Assembly: GCA_027574665.1 (NCBI GenBank)
Contig: CM050652.1
Location: 2,584,589-2,648,588, forward strand
Length of the DNA: 64,000 nt
Direction: 5' to 3'
Source: Rhynochetos jubatus
Taxonomy: Eukaryota; Chordata; Aves; Eurypygiformes; Rhynochetidae
Shown: positions 44,951 through 57,584 of the stretch, in pieces
Position numbering within the stretch: position 1 is the stretch's first letter
Layout: each line of letters begins with the position of its first letter
Notes under the pieces: model-generated
What the model saw: only the letters and a program-made list of their open reading frames with translations
What the model was told of the DNA's origin: nothing
Database searches by the model: none
Made by a program: the position numbers and the translations under genes

Positions 44951-46540
44951 ATAAAAAATAATACAGGGACTGGTATGAGTAGCTGGGTTAAACATTGAGA
45001 TGCTCAAGGACACCAGTTACAGAGTGTGAAAAACCTCTCTGTTATCTCTAGGTATGAGCTCTGCACCTGGAATGTGTCTGGATGGACACAGTGCAGTTGT
45101 GTTGGCGTGAAGATTTGCTGCTTCGAAGGGATTAAGGCACTCCTGAAGGTGCCTTGGGTAAGAAAACATGAAAAAGGTTCAGGGATCTCAGGAGGAGATG
45201 CATGAACGGAGGGTTGGAAGGAGAGGGCAGCTCTCCAATCTCTCTCCTAACAGAGCGCAGACAGCACACTCACCCCAATGGCTTCTCAGGATGGTTATCC
45301 AGCGGGATGTGGCACCTGGCAGACATCACACTTTGCTTCTCTCAAAAGCAGACCCCAGTCATACCCTGTTACTTCAGCTGGTGAGTCCTCTCTTGCTTAG
45401 AATAGTATTGGAATATCCTTGTCAAACTTTGAAGCTAAATTAATCCTTGGTTCTCTGTGTGTGTGTGTATGAATAATAGATTTTCTGTGTTAAAACTATC
45501 AAAGGCTCTGGCAGGCAGCTGCTCGGCTCCCTTGGGCAAATATCCTAGAAAGGAGCTGCAGCACCAGACCAGATTTGCATGTTTGATGCATTGCTGTGTC
45601 TCAGCTGAAAAAGAGGCAATCTGTTGGGTCTTAGTTCACTGCATGCCTGCTGAAGGACTGCAGCACAGTAGCAAGGGTGGATTTTGTTTGAGACATAGGG
45701 AAATTTTTCTCTCCCAGGATGGCAATTTATATCTTGATTAATGTAAAAGTTTGGGGGTTTTTTTTGCCAAGGGGTGCAGGGGGGGGATTTTTTAAGAAGC
45801 GTGGGTAAGAGTAAAGGAAGGCATCTGCTGGAATTGCTTTCATACTGGAAAATCAGCTATGCTGTAGGCAAATGCTGTGCCTCAGTGGAGCAGAGACAAT
45901 TTCAGGTAATTAATGTTCTTCCTTTGCCAGCACTGGGAAAATCACGGACTTTAGCAGAAGATTTATACAACTTCATGTCAAAGCTTCAAGCAGCTGAGGA
46001 AAGGGGGTGATTCATAAGGGAAAGTTCAGAATCTGAACTCAGGAGCTAAGCCCCGAGTCAAGGATGCTGAGTTGTAGCTGATGAGGTTTAAGCCATTTCC
46101 TTCCACAGGTAGTGAGTTGTTCCAGCCATTTTTCTTATTCTGACTCAGACATGCTGCTAACAAACCCAGGTTTGGCAAATAGCTGCAGTAAATCCCTCAC
46201 ATACCCAAATAGTAGGGAAGTGAATCCAGCTTTTCAGCTCCAAAATCACATGCCTTCCCTCGCTGGCAACAGTGGACATAATAGATTTTTTGTCATCTCT
46301 ATGGACAGCTTGATCAGCCAAGAAAGTTTCATCATGGAGGTTGCAAAGTACGACCTGCCAAAAGTCAAGCTGAGATAGATCCATTCATGGAAATGAAACC
46401 AAATATTACAAAGTCCCTATGAAGTGGACTTGCTGTGACAGAAGGATGAGGACTTAGATTAAATGTAAACAAGATTTCCCCACCCGCTCCAAACACACAG
46501 ACTAAGGCAATAGTTTGCCTGAGGAAAAAAAGATCTCAAA
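44951..46540. other. Intergenic, unassigned
   Basis: About 1.6 kb. A short GT run at 45,457-45,469 and G/T-rich sequence near 45,750-45,795 are the only simple features. Open frames under 95 codons lack known motifs. Confidence 0.55.
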
Positions 46541-46730
46541 AATCATAGGATCACAGAATCATGGAATGGTTTGGGTTGGAAGGGACCTCAAAGATCATCC
46601 AGTTTCAACCCCCCTGCCATGGGCAGGGACACCCTCCACTAGACCAGGTTGCTCCAAGCCTCATCCAGCCTGGCCTTGGACACTTCCAGGGATGGGGCAT
46701 CCACAGCTTCTCTGGGCAACCTGTTCCATC
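46541..46730 (-). mobile_element. CR1 LINE 3' end
   Basis: About 190 bp with a well-preserved tail (AATCATAGGATCACAGAATC) and GTTTGGGTTGGAAGGGACCT. It is truncated abruptly after TCTGGGCAACCTGTTCCA, a breakpoint close to that of the copy at 50,730-50,925. Confidence 0.96.
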
Positions 46731-48773
46731 ACAAAGTCCTCTTTCAGCCAGCCTGTCCCAGGGATACAGAAATTGCTCCATCTCACTTGCCACCACAACT
46801 CACCCTGGGTGTTTTACACTGCTTTCACCTCAGAACATCCTACCCAGCCCCTCTCCCAGGCACACAAGTGCCATGATTTGGCTCTGTTCAAGCATGTGGT
46901 AGACTGACCTTTGCACCTTTGCTCATCCTTTGTGCTGTCTCAGTGCAAACTCTTTGGTCTTGCAAAGTCCCTGGTCCTGCAGAGGATGCTCCAGAGTTGC
47001 TGGAAATGCAAAACTAGGGCAGTAAAAGTTAATATTGTGGTTTCTACAGCTTCACTTGTGTGAATCCACTGTTCTTGACAAGAATACTGTTAGATGAGTG
47101 TCTCCAGAGTTCGGTCTGAGAACAGGAATGATTCTTTCACGGCTTGTTATACTGGGGCCAGAGGGCTGGCTGAGGAAGAGGCAAATGGACCCTGTACCTG
47201 TTCTAGGACTAACCTGACAGTGTCAATGGTTACGACTGACTGACACGCTTTCCATTTTTACAGATGCAAAGTTTACAACCAACTTTTCAAAAATATATTT
47301 GTGTTTATCCTTAAAAAAAGGAGAAAAAGAAAATATTTACTTTTGTAGCTCATGTTATATCATTAGCTGCAAGACCTGTGAAGGTGCCTCGTGATACTCA
47401 GAGGTTACTTCCTCTACTATTAAAAGCATCACCGTTCTGTAGGAAACCTCTTCCTCTGGACTACAGCTCCACTTCCAGCTTGTCTGACCTTTATATCTGC
47501 AGCTTGATGAGCTAAATCGGTGTCACAGCCCATGGAGTTGTGAGGTTACTTTGACAGAAGCACAGAGACACTGTCAGTTCTGGTTTTCATGCCTGAGGAT
47601 CTCACCGCTCCTGTAAGATACAATTTGCACTCCCTTCACTTGCAACACCTCAGAGCGGCGGGGAGCGCACACAGGGGGGATTTGGCTCTCCAAGGGGCAC
47701 AGGGAATTGTTTTGTATGAGGTGCAATGCTATGGGTGGCAAAAGGGTGCACCAAAAGACCAGGCAGAGTCTTCTTTTCACCTCTACCACCTGCGATTTAT
47801 AAAGCCATTGCTGGGGGCAGCTAGCAAGACCCAAACAAATCCCAAGTGCCCTCCAAACAAAAGGCTAATTTAATTTAGAATTGATTTGTACTCTTGGTAC
47901 AAGACACTTGAGTTTGTAACATTCAGCAGTAGCATAAAAATAAAAAGAGCATCTAACACTGATTAACGTCTGAGTCATGGATTGCTGGGGTATGTTACGC
48001 CAGCTGAATTTAGCTATTCAGCTGGCACGGTAACTCCTCTACAGTATTAAACTTTCCTGGTGTAATTTACCGCTCCTTCATTCATTTGTGCGGATGCTTG
48101 GCACATGGTCCCAAAGCCTGCATGATGATTTTGCCGTATATAAAAGGCACACTGACTTTTCATCAATAAGATGCGCATTGTTATTTGACAAGAACAATGT
48201 GCTCAAAGAACAGGCTCACAATAGCTTCTATCAATCAAGCACTCTGTGGAAAATCAAAAATGACAATGAAACCTACAGCATTAAATAACCCACGGTGCTG
48301 GAAATTAATCAGGAATCTGGTGTGCTTGAAAAACAAATGTGTTTTTAATAAATTGGATTTGAGTATCACTTATAAGCCACGGATTACCAGCTGAGTGGAG
48401 ACTGTTTTGATTTGCACTGATAAACTCCAGGGGAGCTTGCCCATATATTCAAGCCCTTGATGTCACCGTAAACCTGCTGGGCTTGGTGACATTTAAGCAA
48501 TGTGGACACGACCCTTTTTTTTACATACAAACTATATGCTTATGAAAAAAACCCAAAAAATCCAAATCTCTAACCCTGCTCCCAACTATTTCCAAACAAT
48601 ATAAGGGTTAATAATAACCTCTGAAAAGAAAATACTTCCCAATACATAAATGTTCACCCCTAGAGGAAAAGATGAGAAGGAATGAAAAGCATACGACATA
48701 AATGAGCTCTGTCACCGGCTGTCTGAGTGGAAGAAATTTGGGCGTGACATGAAAAGTGAGGGATAAGACTTCT
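46731..48773. other. Intergenic, unassigned
   Basis: About 2 kb, AT-leaning, with no gene or repeat recognised. The section around 47,880-48,400 (for example TTAGCTATTCAGCTGGCAC) could be conserved noncoding DNA but I cannot test this. Confidence 0.55.
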
Positions 48774-49773
48774 CCACGTGGAGACCAATGACAAGTGACA
48801 TTCCTCAGGGATCAGCGTTGGGGCCGGTGCTATTTAACATCTTTGTCAGTAACACGGACGCTGGGATCATGTGCACCCTCAGCAAGTTTGCCAGTGACAC
48901 CAAGCTGTCTGGTGAAGTGAGATGCTGGAGAGAAGGGATGTCATCCAGAGCGACCTGGACAGGCTGGAGAGGTGGGACCATGCCAACCACATGGAGTTCA
49001 ACATGGCCAAGGGCAAGGTCCTGCACATGGGTCGGGGAAATCCCAACTACAAGTACAGGCTGGGTGGAGAATGGATCGAGAGCAGCCCAGAGGAGAAGGA
49101 CTGGGGGTACTGGTGGATGAGAAGCTGAACATGAGCTGGCTGTGTGCGCTGGCAGCCCAGAAAGCCAACCGGATCCTGGGCTGTATCCAGAGCAGTGTGG
49201 CCAGCAGGGTGAGGGAGGGGATTCTCCCCCTCTACTCTGCTCTGGGAAAACCCCCCTTGCAGTTCTGCATCCAGCTCTGGGATCCTCAACATCAGAAGGA
49301 CACGGAGCTGTTGGGGCAAGTCCAGAGGAGGCCATGGAGATGTTGCGAGGGCTGGAACCCAACTCCTGTGAATAAAGTCTGAGAGAGTTGGGCTTGTTCA
49401 GCCTGGAGAAAAGAAGGTTCTGGGGAGACCTTACAGCACCTTCCAGTACCTGAAGGAACCTACAAGAAGCTGGGGGGGGGGAACTTTATAAAAGGGCCTG
49501 TAGTGACAGGACAAAGGGTAACAGGTTTAATCTGAAAGCGTGGAGATTTAGGTTGGATATCAGGAAGAAATTCTTCCTGGAGAGGGTGGGGAGCACTGGA
49601 ACAGGTTGCCCAGAGAAGCTGTGGATGCCCCATCCCTGGGAGTGTCCAAGGCCAGGCTGGATGAGGCTTGGAGCAACCTGGTCTAGTGGAGGGTGTCCCT
49701 GCCCATGGCAGGGGGGTTGGAACTGGATGGTCTTTGAGGTCCCTTCCAACACAAATCATTCTGCGATTCTGTG
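48774..49773 (+). mobile_element. CR1 LINE, about 1 kb, with a reverse transcriptase remnant
   Basis: The longest CR1 in the window, in sense orientation. It begins within the reverse transcriptase: [16 protein letters not shown] (the conserved PQGSVLGP block) and FASDTKLSG, where the catalytic FADD box has become FASD. It then shifts frame, and [20 protein letters not shown] and KANRILGCIQSSVASRV follow in other frames. The 3' end is complete: TTGGAACTGGATGGTCTTTG and then CATTCTGCGATTCTGTGA. Truncated, frameshifted and catalytically dead. Confidence 0.97.
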
Positions 49774-50729
49774 AGAAATATCACTAAATGTAAATGACTC
49801 CGCTATTTTTAAATGCTCACTTTAAAGGTACTATTAACTCATTCCTTTGAGCAAGAGGAGGATAAGAAATCACTGTTTTAGTTGCTTTTCCTTCTTGCTT
49901 CAAAATTTCTAAATCCCAAAATGAGAAAAAAATTGTTCATTCCATTAATTTCCATCAAGTTTGCTATCTACCTGCAGCAAACCCTCTTCACCCTTTCCTC
50001 CATCCTCTCATTCCAATAAAAAGCAGAGTATTTCAGAGAGTCCCTTGGTTTCCAGACTAAGGACTGAAACCCCTCCCACCATATTCTTGCTAAACAGAAG
50101 ACTCGCTGAGGTCAGGAGAACACTGAATGTCATTCCCAGGATTGGGCTTTCAAAACCGGCACCTGTGAGAAGAATTTCAGCTACTGAGGACTAGAACAGC
50201 ACAAAACATAGGAAGGTAGCTTGTTATCTGGGGAAGTCTTGGGGGTTTGTCTATTCCATTGAGTGACGTCTCCTCCTAAGTGACTAAAAATGCAGAAAAC
50301 AACAGTACCTCAGATTTATAGGCTATGTAATAATGACAGAAATACGCAGAAAAACAACAAGGCTATGGAGAGCAGGGTGAGATTTCCAGGTGTTTCCCAT
50401 CCCATGAGGGTAGGGGGACACAACAGAGAGGCAACAAATTCAAAGTTGAGGGGAAAAATGTATTTTATCAAGGATTTCTTAGTTGATCTGCAAGACCTGT
50501 TGCCACAAGATAGCATTAAATATTGGAGATTCTAAGGACTCAAACCAAAGATGCAGATCCTGTTTTGTGAAATTAAAATAGGCAGTTGCCATAAATGCAT
50601 TTTACCAAAAGATCTCAAGCCTCAAGATGTAAAGCACAGCCTGACTCTCAGAGGCTGGGAATAAACTTGTCCCAAGACATATAACAGGTCACAGCTGAGC
50701 CACCTGGGAGTCAAGTGGCACTGGCTGTC
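49774..50729. other. Intergenic, unassigned
   Basis: About 950 bp with no recognised gene or repeat. Confidence 0.6.
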
Positions 50730-50925
50730 ATAGAATCATAGAATCATGGAATAGTTTGGGTTGGAAGGCACCTAAAAGACCAACCAGTTCCAACCCCCCT
50801 GCCATGGGCAGGGACACCTTCCACTAGACCAGGTTGCTTCAAGCCTCATCCAGCCTGGCCTTGGACCCTTCCAGGGATGGGGCATCCACAGCTTCTCTGG
50901 GCAACCTGTTCCAGTGTTTCAAGTC
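50730..50925 (-). mobile_element. CR1 LINE 3' end
   Basis: About 195 bp. The tail is ATAGAATCATAGAATCATGG, followed by TAGTTTGGGTTGGAAGGCAC, with truncation after GGCAACCTGTTCCAGTG. Confidence 0.96.
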
Positions 50926-52253
50926 CTCAAAGACAGCATCAGGAATTACACAGCCCACCAGTCAGGTCATCCTTGAATGTCCCCATGCGCCTATCAAAGC
51001 CTTCTGGTTTGAATAGGGAGCTCATTCTTTTTCAGGGGGGTCGCCTCCAGCATCATTAGTTGCTGAAGTAGGTATATTATATGTGTCGTGCTCATTTGTA
51101 ACAAAACACCCATTGACTTTAGTGGGAAATATCACTCTAGTCCACACAGGATTAGCAAACTTCAAAAAAAAACCCAAGGCACAATCTTGAGCATTTAAAT
51201 CCCACTGATCTCAGCCGGAGCTGCGAGCATATCAAAAGAGGAATAGCTGGACCCCTAGCTTCTGTGGCTTCTTGTCCAGCCCAGCCAATCTCATGCATCC
51301 TGGGCTTTGCTCTTCTCTACAATTATACTGATAATTAAGAAATAACAGCATAATATAAATGGATAGTTGCTGGCTAGCACCGTTAACATCAGGGATAAAT
51401 TGAGCAGTGATCTGCAAAGGATGTTATTGCTATTATAAAAATAAAGATCTGTCTCCCCAGCCAATCAATTCAGCAGATATATACCAACAATCAAATTGTT
51501 AAAAATGACTTCTATAAATTACCCAGTCTTCCATCTAATGGAGCTAGAAACAGCTGTGAGACAATTTAGAGCTGATATAACCATACGTCGGGAGCGCTTT
51601 TTCATCCTGATGCCTTTCCATTCTCTTCAAAGCTGTTGTACTGTAGCAGGCATCTTTGTTTAATGCACCCATGTGAAAACAGACTGTATTTCACACCATG
51701 GGTTAGCAAAGTAATTTTGGCAGAAATGCTCAAGAATATATGCATTTAATATGGGTGGAATAATTCAATTTCCTCCCTATTATTTCAGCTATGCAGTTAC
51801 AATCTCCTTAATTCTTCATTAAACCCTCTGGGCTTGAGGGATGTTGCCGTGTTTTATGATGTGCCATACTTCTTTCAAACGAACATGGAAAGACACACAG
51901 AGGAGCAGTTATAATCATGTATTTTTTAGTCAGATATACTAGTGATTTCAGCTAAATCAGAGCAATTTAGCACCTTGCTTTGGTCATGGCAGCGCTAGCT
52001 ACGTGGCACGTTCACGCTGCTGATTGCTGGTGCTTGGGCTTAATCACAGAGCGTCTAATGGGATTTACGGGTGACATGCTCTTCCTTTTGAATCTTCATC
52101 CCAGACATGTCCCAGTCGAGACTGCTCCAGTTGCAAGCCAGCAAGTGGCACTTCTCTGCCTGCAAGTTGCTACCAGGGTATAATTTTTGGAAGGAACGGG
52201 GTGAAATGAATACTGTCCATGCTGGCTGTTGCACTGAGTCTTTACTGAAACAG
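50926..52253. other. Intergenic, unassigned
   Basis: About 1.3 kb, AT-rich (notably 51,300-51,800), with no recognised gene or repeat. The low-GC stretch with TATAAATTACCCAGTC near 51,515 is a possible conserved noncoding element by texture only. Confidence 0.5.
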
Positions 52254-52312
52254 TCCTTACCATTGGACTCGATGGTCTTAAGGGTCTTTTCGCACCTCAG
52301 TGATCCTGTGAT
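52254..52312 (+). mobile_element. CR1 3' terminal fragment
   Basis: About 59 bp: CCTTACCATTGGACTCGATG and GTCTTAAGGGTCTTTTCGCACC, then GTGATCCTGTGATGC. The degraded tail fits the CR1 pattern GGACTCGATGATCCTTGTGGGTC. Confidence 0.75.
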
Positions 52313-52869
52313 GCTATTGCAAATAAGGAAAATCCTGGCTGGGGAGGGTACAGTCCTTGCCGCTGTGCATTTGGAGCAGCTGTAGGGTCAGGGCTCACAT
52401 CTCGAGCAATCAGCTCCTGTGAGTTGCAGGCAAAAAGAGCTGGTGGCCACTGGGGGCTTTTCTCAGTCCCTGGAAAGCACCTTGACTGTTGTCTTCCCAG
52501 AAGCGCTCATTAACCTCTGCTTTGGATCAGACATTAAATCCATACCTGGCTTCTCAAGGCCCTGGTGATATTGCTTCTTGCTGCTTTTTGATGCTGGCAG
52601 AAGCGGAGAACTAACTTTTCTGCCTGGGCACAACATACAATAATCTAGGCTCTCTAAATGAATTCTGGACTGTGGTTTAAGTACAGAGAGACTCGGAAAG
52701 ACCCACAGCTGCCAGCGAGTAGACGTTGCCACCGTCAGCTTACAGCAGAATGGACAGCAGGTGGGAATAAAGCTGAAACCAGTTTGGCCTAAAATCTCAT
52801 CTGTGTGCAAATATGGCTTTTCCTAATTCTTCAAATAGGATGAGCGCAAATGGGACGTGCTCTTTCTGC
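52313..52869. other. Intergenic, unassigned
   Basis: About 560 bp. A minus-strand open frame of 115 codons (52,463-52,810) shows no known family. Confidence 0.55.
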
Positions 52870-53980
52870 TGCTGTGCAACCCTCGTGTTGGTTTAAATTA
52901 ACTTTGCGTGAACCTCACTTTCAAATCTTAAAATTAACTCCAGCTTCCCTGTCTCTCGTCTGCTCTACAAACATTTTCTTTCCCCTTGCCTACTTTAATT
53001 CCACTTTCAAAACCACTCTTGCCTTCACAAAAACCACTTTCCTGGATTTGTCTGCCTTTCCAGCTATTGCCTCATGTCTCTTCACTTCCTTTAATCTATT
53101 TACCTCTCCTGCATCCATTTTTTCCCCTCCCCATTTACCCACTCCCATCCAGTATCCTCTGTCTCCATGGAAACCACTGTGGAATGATTCCTACCTGAGC
53201 AAATGGCCAAAACTTTGCTTCATTTTTATCCCCCATCATGATCTTTCCCTTTCAGTTCTTGCTTTCTCTTGCCTTCTGTGACTTAGTGTCACTGTCCCCT
53301 CCCTGGGTGCTCTCTGAGTATTTCTCTCTCTGCAGCTATCCCCTTCTTCCTTCCACTTCTTCCTATATTTTGGAATACTCTGTTTTGTTTTGTTTTGTTT
53401 TGGTTTGGTTTGGTTTGGTTTGGTTTGGTTTGGTTTGGTTTGGTTTGGTTTTTAACCCATCAACTGGTATTTTGGTCTAAGGCAGGTTCAAATGTGTCCT
53501 GCACATCAATGGATTGAAGGGATCTGTCTTTTGTCCTCCAGTCCAAATTTTCTGACTTGCATCTTCCACCACCTTCCTGAGGTCTCTGTTTGCACTTTAG
53601 TTCCTCTGCGGAGCCCAGGGACTTACTTGGCTGCTTTGGCAGACCTCATTTCATGCTCAGGGCCATGTTTATTCCATCATTCATTTTCACCTTTCACTCA
53701 TCTGCAGTTGTTTACAACTTTATTTGAATTTCCACTGGGGCACTTCAGAAACCACAGAATTCAGATCGAGCTTCCCAAAGGACCCCGTTCCCTCTAAAAC
53801 CCTTCTATTACTTCTGTTAACTATACACTTAATAACACCATTCTTTTTCTCGCGTTCTGGCTGATTAAACTGAAGATCGTGTTTGACTTCCCTTTTCTCC
53901 CCTATTCTACTTAATGCTGCAGAAATCCACCCCTCCCTTATTTGTCCTGACAGCTAAATTACCTTCCCACCTTTCCTAAA
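52870..53980 (+). repeat. Pyrimidine-rich low-complexity region
   Basis: Roughly 1.1 kb with a strong C+T excess on the plus strand, such as TTTTTCCCCTCCCCATTTAC near 53,120. It contains the simple repeat at 53,381-53,452. The excess gives stop-poor frames rich in Leu, Pro, Ser and Phe (for example 52,850-53,281), which I regard as compositional. It may be a decayed repeat of unknown family. Confidence 0.5.
53381..53452 (+). repeat. Pentanucleotide microsatellite (TTTTG)n then (TTTGG)n
   Basis: Four TGTTT units change to about ten TGGTT units in a pure array of about 72 bp. It translates to the repeated WFGLV peptide, which has no biological meaning. It is likely length-variable between individuals. 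Confidence 0.95.
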
Positions 53981-56439
53981 TCAATATGCCACCGTCTATC
54001 TTGGCTTCATCAATCCCTAAAATTTTGCTATCGCAGCACTGATGACAAGGTACCTGCTATTCCTGGATTGAAGTACGTAGAGATACGCGACCAACGCTGA
54101 GCAACTGACCAGTTATAAGCATCCTGATCTATGTCCTGTATTGCCCAGACCCTCTAGACATGCTGAGATGCTTCACTTGCTTTTCCTGACTCCTGAGGAG
54201 GTCAAAGGCTCCAGAGCAGGTTACAACGAGCTTAATTTTCTGGTTCTGCTTAGTATTCTCAGCCAGGGAAAAGCAATCCTGTAATGGATTGCTGATTTCA
54301 TTCAAAGTGTCCCAGGTGCATCTATTTTGGGCAAGGTACATCGTTTTTCTGCAAAACGCTCAGTAACTTGTTTTATGACTAGGAGAGTGACAAATAGTAG
54401 TAATAATTTCAAATGTCAACTGGCAGAAAGCAGTAGCTCCTACATGCACTCAATCCAGATACAGTCAGTTATCTCTGAGTGTAGGAGGTGTTTCATGCTT
54501 AATTCCACCTGGACCACGTTGTTCCCAGGACTGTATTTGCTTCTTGCACAAGTGGGTAATTTAAGTGATAATGATGTAACCTAGACAATCTGCTTGCGAC
54601 CGTTTTAGTCTGTGTTTCTGCCTCTTTTGGTTTTTTTGGGGATCAACTTTTCTAACATGTCTACCCCTCAGAGACGTCTTTCTCGGAGGCACGCCAAGAA
54701 CAGCTGGGGTGGACCAGGAGTGTCAGTGGTACCCTGCTGCCATTAGGCCAGCACAGCGGGTGTACTCTACATGGACATGCTTGAAACAGCAAAACAGCAG
54801 GTGCACTGTACATCAACATCGCCTTAACTTTCAGTAACCGAGCAGTTAAGATACCCAGAATAAGAGTGATATAATAAATGAGATTAAATGAGCAGAGGGA
54901 GGAGGAAGACCAACAGCATTCCTGTTTGTTGCACCAATACTGAGCCTGGCAATAGTGGTTTAGATATCATGTTTGATGATATTGAGGGTAATAGTGGTTT
55001 AGATATCATATTTGATGATATAATTCTGCAATGTATATCCAGATGCTGAAAAGCCCACCGCTGTGAGTATTTACATTGGCTGCCTTGTCTCTATGGGCAG
55101 CAGGGAGAGTCTGGCTTCTCCCAGGGTGTAAGTGAGCAAAAGCTTAAGTTAGATGAAACGAGAAAACCCCTCTTCCGCAGCAGAAACCAAAGATTTGCTT
55201 CCCATGCTGTCTGGTTTAATGTGGAGATGTGGATGTATCACCGGGAATCCTTGTTGATAGCACAACCACTGTAAGCGTGGTCTGGTCTAAGTGGAGACGT
55301 GTCTGTGTGCAAAGTTAAGTGCCCCAGTGTATAATGAATGCTCTGTGTCACAACATGTCACGTTAGATACCATTACGACCTAGGCTGATGTGATCCAACT
55401 TAACGGGCTGTGTTACCCTAATGTTACGTGCTGGGAACACGTGGCGATATGTCAGGGCACTTAGTCAGGCAAGAGAGCAGAATAAACAAAATAAAATGCA
55501 GCTCTTCCCTTAGCAGCTATTTCTGCGTTTGCAGTTGCAATTGGGGAGCAACTAATTCGCTGAGAACAAAGTGGACATCCCCAGAATGGATGCACAGCTG
55601 CTAAATTTCATGTCCTGTTACCACCGTTTGCTTTCAAAACCCAAACTGAAACACCAAGTAAAATCGTCTTTGGGAGGAAAAGACAAACGGAGCGTTTCGT
55701 AGACGGTGAAACATGTTACACCAAGAAACTGAGGTCTGCATCAAATGTGCCATGGCAATCCCCGTTTGGAAGCCATCCCAGTGGTCCTGTTACTCCAACT
55801 GATGCTGTGAATTGTGACTTTTGCTTTGATATGAAATGTATCTCAATCGCCAGGTCTTTCTCTTAAAGCAGCTGCAGAAAAATGGGGAAAATTGGGTCAT
55901 TTCACTGAAAAAAAAATGGTTGGGCTTGACCTCTTCCTACTCATTTAAGGACCTGAAATTTGCATGTGCACAGACAGGAACATTATATCCCAACTCAAAC
56001 TCAAGGTGGTTCTTGCTCAGTATCCTGCTTCTGAGAGTAAGCACCCAGAGAGACTTTCTTGGTATGCTCTCCCAGGCTCTAGAAACTCGCAGATAATGAA
56101 TTTGTGAGTCTTAATTGGCATATTAGTGATCAATAATGTGTGGTGGGTTTTATCCAATCATGCTTTTCTGTGCTCCTGGAATATTTCGGCACCCACATCT
56201 TGCAGCACTGAGCCCTGCAGTTTAACCGTGCCCTACGTGAAGCATTTCCCTCTCGGCTCTGAACTAGCCACCTCCTCCTTTCATTGATGTCCCCCAGTTT
56301 TTGGCTTAACAGAACCAGTGAACAACTGTTTCCTATTCACCTTCTCTGTGACCTTCATCTTTTTACAGATCTCTGTTATGTTTCTCCCCTCCCCTTATTT
56401 TTTGCCTGTTTCTCAAACACAGCGACTGCGTATCCCCTT
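53981..56439. other. Intergenic, mostly unassigned
   Basis: About 2.5 kb. Apart from the 39-bp-period duplication at 54,951-55,020, I recognise no element. No supported gene. Confidence 0.5.
54951..55020 (+). repeat. Tandem duplication, 39-bp period
   Basis: A 31-bp segment starting AATAGTGGTTTAGATATCAT occurs at 54,951-54,981 and again at 54,990-55,020 with one mismatch (G to A). The copies are separated by TTGAGGGT. Each contains the near-palindrome GATATCAT...ATGATAT. Confidence 0.95.
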
Positions 56440-56620
56440 CCTGCCGTGGAAGCCAGCCCATGGCTTGTCACCCTTCCCTTAACCTTTTCTAGCTCCAGTG
56501 TACCCTTCCCAAGACCAGGAATCCAGTGCTGTATGCAGTATTCCTGGCCCACTGGGGGTATCTTCAGCAACACTATGATGCTCCGCTCTGTTTTCACTCC
56601 TGCTGTAGGGAGAGCGTACA
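56440..56620 (-). mobile_element. Ancient CR1-like remnant
   Basis: TTCTAGCTCCAGTGTACCC, CAGTGCTGTATGCAGTATTC and CTGGCCCACTGGGG, then ACTATGATGCTCCGCTCTG follow the order of old CR1 subfamilies (ACAGTATTCCAGGTGTGG, then a coding ATTATGATRCTCTCTGT block). Divergence is high and boundaries are approximate. Confidence 0.5.
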
Positions 56621-57584
56621 TTGGCACTGTGCAAGTGGAAAGGCCAAAGCAAGAGCCAGGAGCTACACCAGCTCCTATGTGCTCGGTGGCGGCAGGGGCC
56701 TTGTTTATACTGGGGTCTGGGGCAATAGCACGATCAGAGAGGTTAAGTTCATGACTGCTGGCACATATTAAGTTAGATAATACTGGCAATTAGTAAGAGA
56801 ATGTAAAGATATCAACAACAAATCCATGGCTGAGGGAACTAAGGACAATAAGATGTCTTAATAATAAGGCTAATGTAAAAATAACAGGAACAAATGAAAC
56901 CTTTAGGATATGCATGATACCAAATAAGGTTAATAAAATTGGTGGTTGTGATTGAGAAAAAAAAAAAAAAAAGAAGTTTCAGAAATATTCTTTTTTACCT
57001 AGATTTTGTATTCATATCTTAGAGTAGGGAGGAAATACGTTTGATTTTAAGAGCAACTAGGAAGGATATTAAACAGCAACTATTAAAGCTGAACATACAC
57101 TGACCATGTAACTAGCTCCTAAGTGTATTTTAAAAGTGGCTGAAAAGCTCACTAATCCATTAAATATTGATTTTTCATAACTCTTGCAGTACTGAGGAGG
57201 TTCTAGAGGACTGGTAAGATTTTATCTTGCACCAATGCACTACAGGATAAAGAGGGTGGTCTCGAAACCCCCTGCTCAGCCTGACTTCAGCAGGGGATAC
57301 AATTATAGAAAGGCTGATGTGGACTGCAATCAGTGCAGGCTTTTAGGGAGGCGGGATAATTACGACAATCGATGGGCCTGTGTGGAAAACAGCTCTCATC
57401 AAACAAACTTAATTTTTTTACTGGTCTACAGGTTGTGAAAGAGGTCTGTGTTGGCATAAGGGATTTGCACAAGGCTTTGATAGACAGGCACTAGAGCTTG
57501 CCACTTTGCTGTGGCAATTTAGGACCTGGCCCCTCTCGGATGCCTGTTTCCCTCCTCTCTGCAAAGGTTGCTGCCCCAGAGCTG
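56621..57584. other. Intergenic, unassigned
   Basis: About 960 bp, AT-rich from 56,760, with a 16-A run at 56,957-56,972. No gene recognised. Confidence 0.55.

Noticed and set aside
48805-49362. 185-codon minus-strand open frame
   Set aside because: Antisense shadow of the CR1 at 48,774-49,773; GC-rich retrotransposon sequence is often open on the opposite strand.
52850-53281. 143-codon plus-strand open frame
   Set aside because: Explained by pyrimidine-rich composition; Leu/Pro/Ser/Phe-rich with no motif.
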